Source: Acidobacterium sp. (GTDB lineage: Bacteria > Acidobacteriota > Terriglobia > Terriglobales > Acidobacteriaceae). From it: DNA of 9,507 nucleotides. Numbering within the stretch: the stretch's first letter is position 1; the number at the start of each line of letters is the position of its first letter. The DNA lies in the NCBI GenBank assembly GCA_003152595.1, contig PMAM01000214.1, positions 1 to 9,507 of the forward strand, given 5' to 3'. Position numbers and translations under genes: made by a program. Shown in pieces: positions 6,477-9,507 of the stretch. The notes below the pieces were generated by a model. The model was not told the origin of the DNA and made no database searches. It saw only the letters and a list, made by a program, of their open reading frames with translations.

Positions 6477-7718
6477 TTACGCGAAAGCCGCGAGACTACC
6501 CTTGTTCAGCCGGGCCTGAATGTCGCTGTTCCTGACGCCCTTCAGGTAGATCATGGTCGAGGCGATGTCGCGGTGTCCCATCCACTGCTGGAGTGTGCGG
6601 ATGTCGATTCCATCCTGCAGGTGCCGGGTCGCGTAGGTATGGCGGAATTTGTGCAGGAACCAACGGCTGCAGAAGGGGCCATCTGCGCAGCGGTTGACCT
6701 TGACCGTCCCGTTTTCGAGTTTGTGAGAGGTGATGCAATGACCACAATTCAACCTGCCGCGCCTCGCCACGGATTTGAGCTTTTCGAGCATGGCGCCCTC
6801 AGGCCGTCCTGACGAGCTGGGGAATACCGGATCGTCAGAACCAGCATCGTCTGGGCGGAATCTTTCCAGAAGAGCGATCAGCTTCAAGGGCACCGGAACT
6901 TCTCGCTCCTCCCAGTTCTTCGGATGAAAGCCCCAGTGCGGCTTCGCCGTCACGCGCACGGCCGCGTGCTTGAAATCGATATCGCGCCAGGTGACGAACC
7001 GGCCCTCGGCGTCGCGGAACCCGGACATGAGGTAAAACTTGAAGCGGGCTTCTTCCGCCGGCGTGCAGGCCTCGAACAATTTCGTCAGTTCAGCGTCCTC
7101 GTATATCGGACGGACGGTTTGAACAAAACTCGGCCAATCGGTCGGATTGAGGATCTTCGACCGGCCGTGCTGCTTCAGCAACTGGCAGATGACGACCAGC
7201 TTGTTGTAGATGGTCTTGCCGTTCTGGCCCAACTTCAAACAGTGGGTGGCGAATTCCAGAATCGTGGCGCGGTCGATTTCGTCCACGTAGGTATGCGCGC
7301 AGAATTCGCCGAAGGATTTCAGGATCGGACGATAGGTCCGATAGGTCCGCAAGGAGCGGTGATAGCGGATGTACTCGCCGTATTTCTCAAGCGCGTCTTT
7401 GACCTTGATGCGCTCCGGCGCTTCGACGACGACGGGCGCTTCGATCAGGCCACTCCGGATAGCGGACAGCTCGGCTTGGCGGTGTCTGGCCCGGTCGGCG
7501 GCGGCGAAGGCGTCGGGGCCGACCGCCTCGCGCTTGCGCTTTCCCTGATCCCAGAATTCGAGAAAGTAGCTGCCTTCGGCGTGAGCTTCATCCCTGCCAT
7601 CGACGACAACGTGATCGCGGCGGATGCGCCCCTTGCTGTCGAACAGGGCTGGGGCCAGGACCCATTTTTCGTCGAGTTTTATGCGCTTGAAGAGTTTGAC
7701 CCTCGAAATCTTAGGCAT
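6477..7718 (-). CDS. Tyrosine recombinase (site-specific integrase) with Cys4 insert
   Basis: A complete 413-residue integrase. Residues 105-205 form the SAM-like core-binding domain (DALEKYGEYIRYHRSLRTYR onward). The catalytic domain follows from about 208, with the full set of active-site residues: Arg235 in MSGFRDAEGR, Lys259 on the beta-hairpin (VTAKPHW; Lys267 is an alternative), His356 and Arg359 in LHKFRHTYATRH, His382 in WMGHRD, and nucleophile Tyr391 in STMIYL. Residues 1-75 look like an Arm-type DNA-binding start. Between the Lys and HxxR motifs lies an insert with CGHC (325, 328), Cys344 and Cys350, spaced like a small zinc ribbon. The ATG at 7718 has a strong ribosome site (GAGGAA, seven bases upstream). 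The gene's 5' end lies about 94 bases from the point where the truncated MFS gene loses homology, so this enzyme is the likely mover of the island to its left. No frameshift is seen and it is probably active. Confidence 0.93.
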   Translation of the reverse strand: MPKISRVKLFKRIKLDEKWVLAPALFDSKGRIRRDHVVVDGRDEAHAEGSYFLEFWDQGKRKREAVGPDAFAAADRARHRQAELSAIRSGLIEAPVVVEAPERIKVKDALEKYGEYIRYHRSLRTYRTYRPILKSFGEFCAHTYVDEIDRATILEFATHCLKLGQNGKTIYNKLVVICQLLKQHGRSKILNPTDWPSFVQTVRPIYEDAELTKLFEACTPAEEARFKFYLMSGFRDAEGRFVTWRDIDFKHAAVRVTAKPHWGFHPKNWEEREVPVPLKLIALLERFRPDDAGSDDPVFPSSSGRPEGAMLEKLKSVARRGRLNCGHCITSHKLENGTVKVNRCADGPFCSRWFLHKFRHTYATRHLQDGIDIRTLQQWMGHRDIASTMIYLKGVRNSDIQARLNKGSLAAFA

Positions 7719-7742
7719 CGGGCGGTTCCTCGTCTGAACCGC

Positions 7743-8084
7743 CTACAGGATCGCCCACACGCGGCGTAAGTTCAAGATAATTATGAAGGATTGTGACAGG
7801 GCAGCGTTCTGACGAACCCCAAACCGATCGGCCATCCAGCCACTGATGGGAATGAAAACCGCGAGGCTCAGGGTGTAACTTGCCAGGACAGACTTCATGC
7901 TGAGTGGAGCGACGTGAAGTGCCGCCGCAATCGTCGGCACTGCGGTATTGAGAATCGTCGTATCCAGCGACTCCATGAAAAACGCGACCGCGATGAGCCA
8001 TGGCAGCAGCCGCATGCTGGAAGCCGACAGCGAAGGCTGTGCGGCTGGAGTCTCGACCGGACTGGGCGGGCTTAACGGGGTCAC
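7743..8084 (-). pseudogene. Truncated 5' part of a DHA2 (EmrB/QacA-like) MFS drug exporter
   Basis: The first 91 residues read as the start of a 14-helix MFS exporter. A Pro/Ser-rich head is followed by TM1 with FFMESLDTTILNTAVPTIA (the DHA2 'LDxTIVNVALP' motif) and TM2, and then by the loop motif A, SGWMADRFGVR (81-91). After Arg91 (codon 7814-7812) homology ends and 22 unrelated residues run to a stop at 7743. A complete member would have about 450-520 residues. The remaining 3' part is nowhere in this window. The break lies next to the integrase 5' end, so the gene was probably cut by insertion of, or rearrangement at, the island. The start is uncertain: GTG at 8084 or ATG at 8015, neither with a good ribosome site. 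One hydrophobic hairpin alone cannot function as a transporter. Confidence 0.82.
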
Positions 8085-8490
8085 AATCTTGGGTTGGCTC
8101 GGCTTCCGTTTAGTGTCCCATCCCGCAGACTCTGGTGCCGTTCAATTCTGCACACCAGGCCGCACCATCTCACCGAACAGGATCGCGCATCGCACCAGTC
8201 CCTCGACGGCGCGCGGAGGGTCGAGCCAACCAGTCGCGTGAACTCGCGGGGATCAGAAGTGCGCTGTTTTGCTCAGATTTCGGGAAGCATACTGTTCGAT
8301 GATCGAAATTGTGAGGAACCGTTCGGCCCGACAATGACGGGGTCGCTCGCGACAGGTGGATGAAGCCGCATATGCGAATGATGGCACACGGGGTCCGGTA
8401 GATCGCTGCTTCAAGCCAGAGCCAGCCTGTGAACGCCGGCGCGGTCGGCGTGGGCCCATTCCAGTCGAACCACACGATAAGGAGACTGCA
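8085..8490. other. Divergent intergenic region between the MFS remnant and the glycosyltransferase gene
   Basis: About 400 bases with no recognisable coding frame. The open frames present have no family-like motifs and end in low-complexity Arg/Ser/Pro residues typical of shadow frames in G+C-rich DNA. Both flanking genes must be transcribed from here, but I found no convincing -35/-10 pair and no sigma-54 site. The only clear signal is the ribosome site at 8479-8484. Confidence 0.4.
8479..8484 (+). promoter_or_regulatory. Strong Shine-Dalgarno of the glycosyltransferase gene
   Basis: AAGGAG lies six bases before the ATG at 8491, which is near-ideal spacing and fixes the start of the gene that follows. 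Confidence 0.85.
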
Positions 8491-9507
8491 ATGCGCGAGC
8501 CTGAACTCTCGGCAAGCTCACAATCAGGCGCCCTCACGGGATATGCAGCACGCCCTCTGATGTCTGAAAAGAAAGCAGTTGCCTCCTTCGAGGGCATCCT
8601 TAGGCCGTCCGCTCCGGTGCGGGTAGCGATTATCGGCAATCACCTTCCCAGACAATGCGGAATCGCCACGTTCACCACCGATTTGTGCGATGCGCTTGCT
8701 CTGGGATATGGAGCCGCCGGGATTTCTGTAGTAGCCATGAATGATTCATCGTCGCCGCACAGCTACCCTATGCGGGTGCGATTCCAGATCGCCGAGGGCG
8801 ACCTCTCGTCTTATCGGGCAGACTGACGATTTTCTCAATTCCAGCGCTGTCGACGTTGTGGGCCTGCAGCACGAGTATGGAATCTTTGGCGGCAAGGCCG
8901 GGAGTCATATCTTGCACCTGTTGCAACAGCTCAATAAGCCGGTGGTGACAACTCTGCATACGGTTCTTCGTGAGCCGACTCTCGACCAACTCGTAGTCAT
9001 GCAGGAGATTGCCGCATGCTCGGAACGGCTGATCGTCATGAGCGAGCACTCTGCTCGCTTTCTGCAGGATGTCTTCAAAGTCTCCGTTGAAAAGGTTCGT
9101 CTGATCCCGCACGGCATCCCGGACCTGCCCTTTGAGGAACCGGAGTCCGATAAACGTTGCTCTTCAGTCCAGGGGAGGAGGGTCTTACTCACGTTTGGTT
9201 TGTTGTCTTCAAACAAGGGGTTCGAGTACATGATTCGAGCGCTGCCGCACATTTTGGCGAGACACGGCAACGTTGTCTACATCATCGCAGGCGCTACCCA
9301 CCCGCAGGTGCGGCGCCGCGAAGGCGATCGATACCGATTCCAGTTGCAGGACTTAGCGAAGGAACTGGGAGTCGAGGAGAACGTGATCTTTTATAATAGG
9401 TTTGCCAGCCCGCAGGAGATGGCTTCGCTGGTTGGTTCAGCCGACATCTACATCACACCCTATCGCAACGAGGCACAGGGTGTATCCGGAACACTTGCGT
9501 ACGCCAT
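8491..9507 (+). pseudogene. Group 1 (GT4-like) glycosyltransferase, frameshifted and cut by the window end
   Basis: Two adjacent frames together encode the N-terminal two thirds or more of a GT-B fold glycosyltransferase. Frame one (8491-8823) gives RVAIIGNHLPRQCGIATFTT near residues 44-63, the usual donor-side start of this family, and runs to YRAD with a stop at 8824-8826. Homology continues without a gap in the next frame from about 8819: DFLNSSAVDVVGLQHEYGIF, then HTVLREPT, IPHGIPDLPFEEP, LLTFGLLSSNKGFEYMIRAL, IIAGATHP and ADIYITPYRNEAQGVSGTLA, open to the window end. Dropping one G from the GGG at 8816-8818 restores a single frame (YRQTDDFLN). This is either a recent inactivating mutation or a sequencing error. 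Such enzymes transfer a sugar from a nucleotide-sugar donor during polysaccharide or glycolipid synthesis; donor and acceptor cannot be read here. The start is supported by AAGGAG six bases upstream. Confidence 0.85.

Noticed and set aside
6924..7769. 281-codon plus-strand frame opposite the integrase
   Set aside because: The minus strand carries a full catalytic set of a tyrosine recombinase; the plus frame is only its shadow.

Overview
The window reads as chromosomal DNA of about 60% G+C from a soil or sediment bacterium. An acidobacterium of the Terriglobia type is the best guess. This rests on remembered family resemblance (the small Lys/Ala-rich protein at 2268-2480, the secreted TPR-CHAT protein, the Cys-rich tyrosine recombinase), not on a marker gene.

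Layout. Bases 1-463 hold no intact gene, only a decayed C-terminus of a tyrosine recombinase (about 200-348, minus). Then comes a type IV toxin-antitoxin pair of the AbiE class read leftward: the abiEi-like antitoxin (1428-2132) followed after one base by the abiEii-like nucleotidyltransferase toxin (464-1426). A small basic protein (2268-2480, plus) is divergent from it. The gap between them carries a perfect 11-bp inverted repeat whose two arms each contain a TTGACA -35 hexamer, one facing each way. Next is a long leftward gene (2652-6026) for an exported protein with twelve 40-residue TPR units and a C-terminal CHAT (caspase-like) domain. After about 450 bases without a gene comes an intact tyrosine recombinase (6477-7718, minus), whose 5' end points at a truncated MFS exporter gene (7743-8084, minus). 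The MFS homology stops abruptly near 7812. Finally, a glycosyltransferase gene (8491 to the window end, plus) is broken by a one-base frameshift near 8818.

Interpretation. Everything from about 7812 leftward to at least the window start looks like a mobile island: a recombinase at its edge, a host exporter gene cut at the junction, an older recombinase remnant further in, and a defence or addiction cargo (AbiE pair). The TPR-CHAT protein may be cargo too, but its signal peptide suggests a role in the periplasm rather than a classical cytoplasmic abortive-infection effector. The glycosyltransferase and the MFS 5' end are probably the host flank. The most unusual piece is the shared palindromic control region between the AbiE operon and the small basic protein, which suggests that the two are co-regulated.
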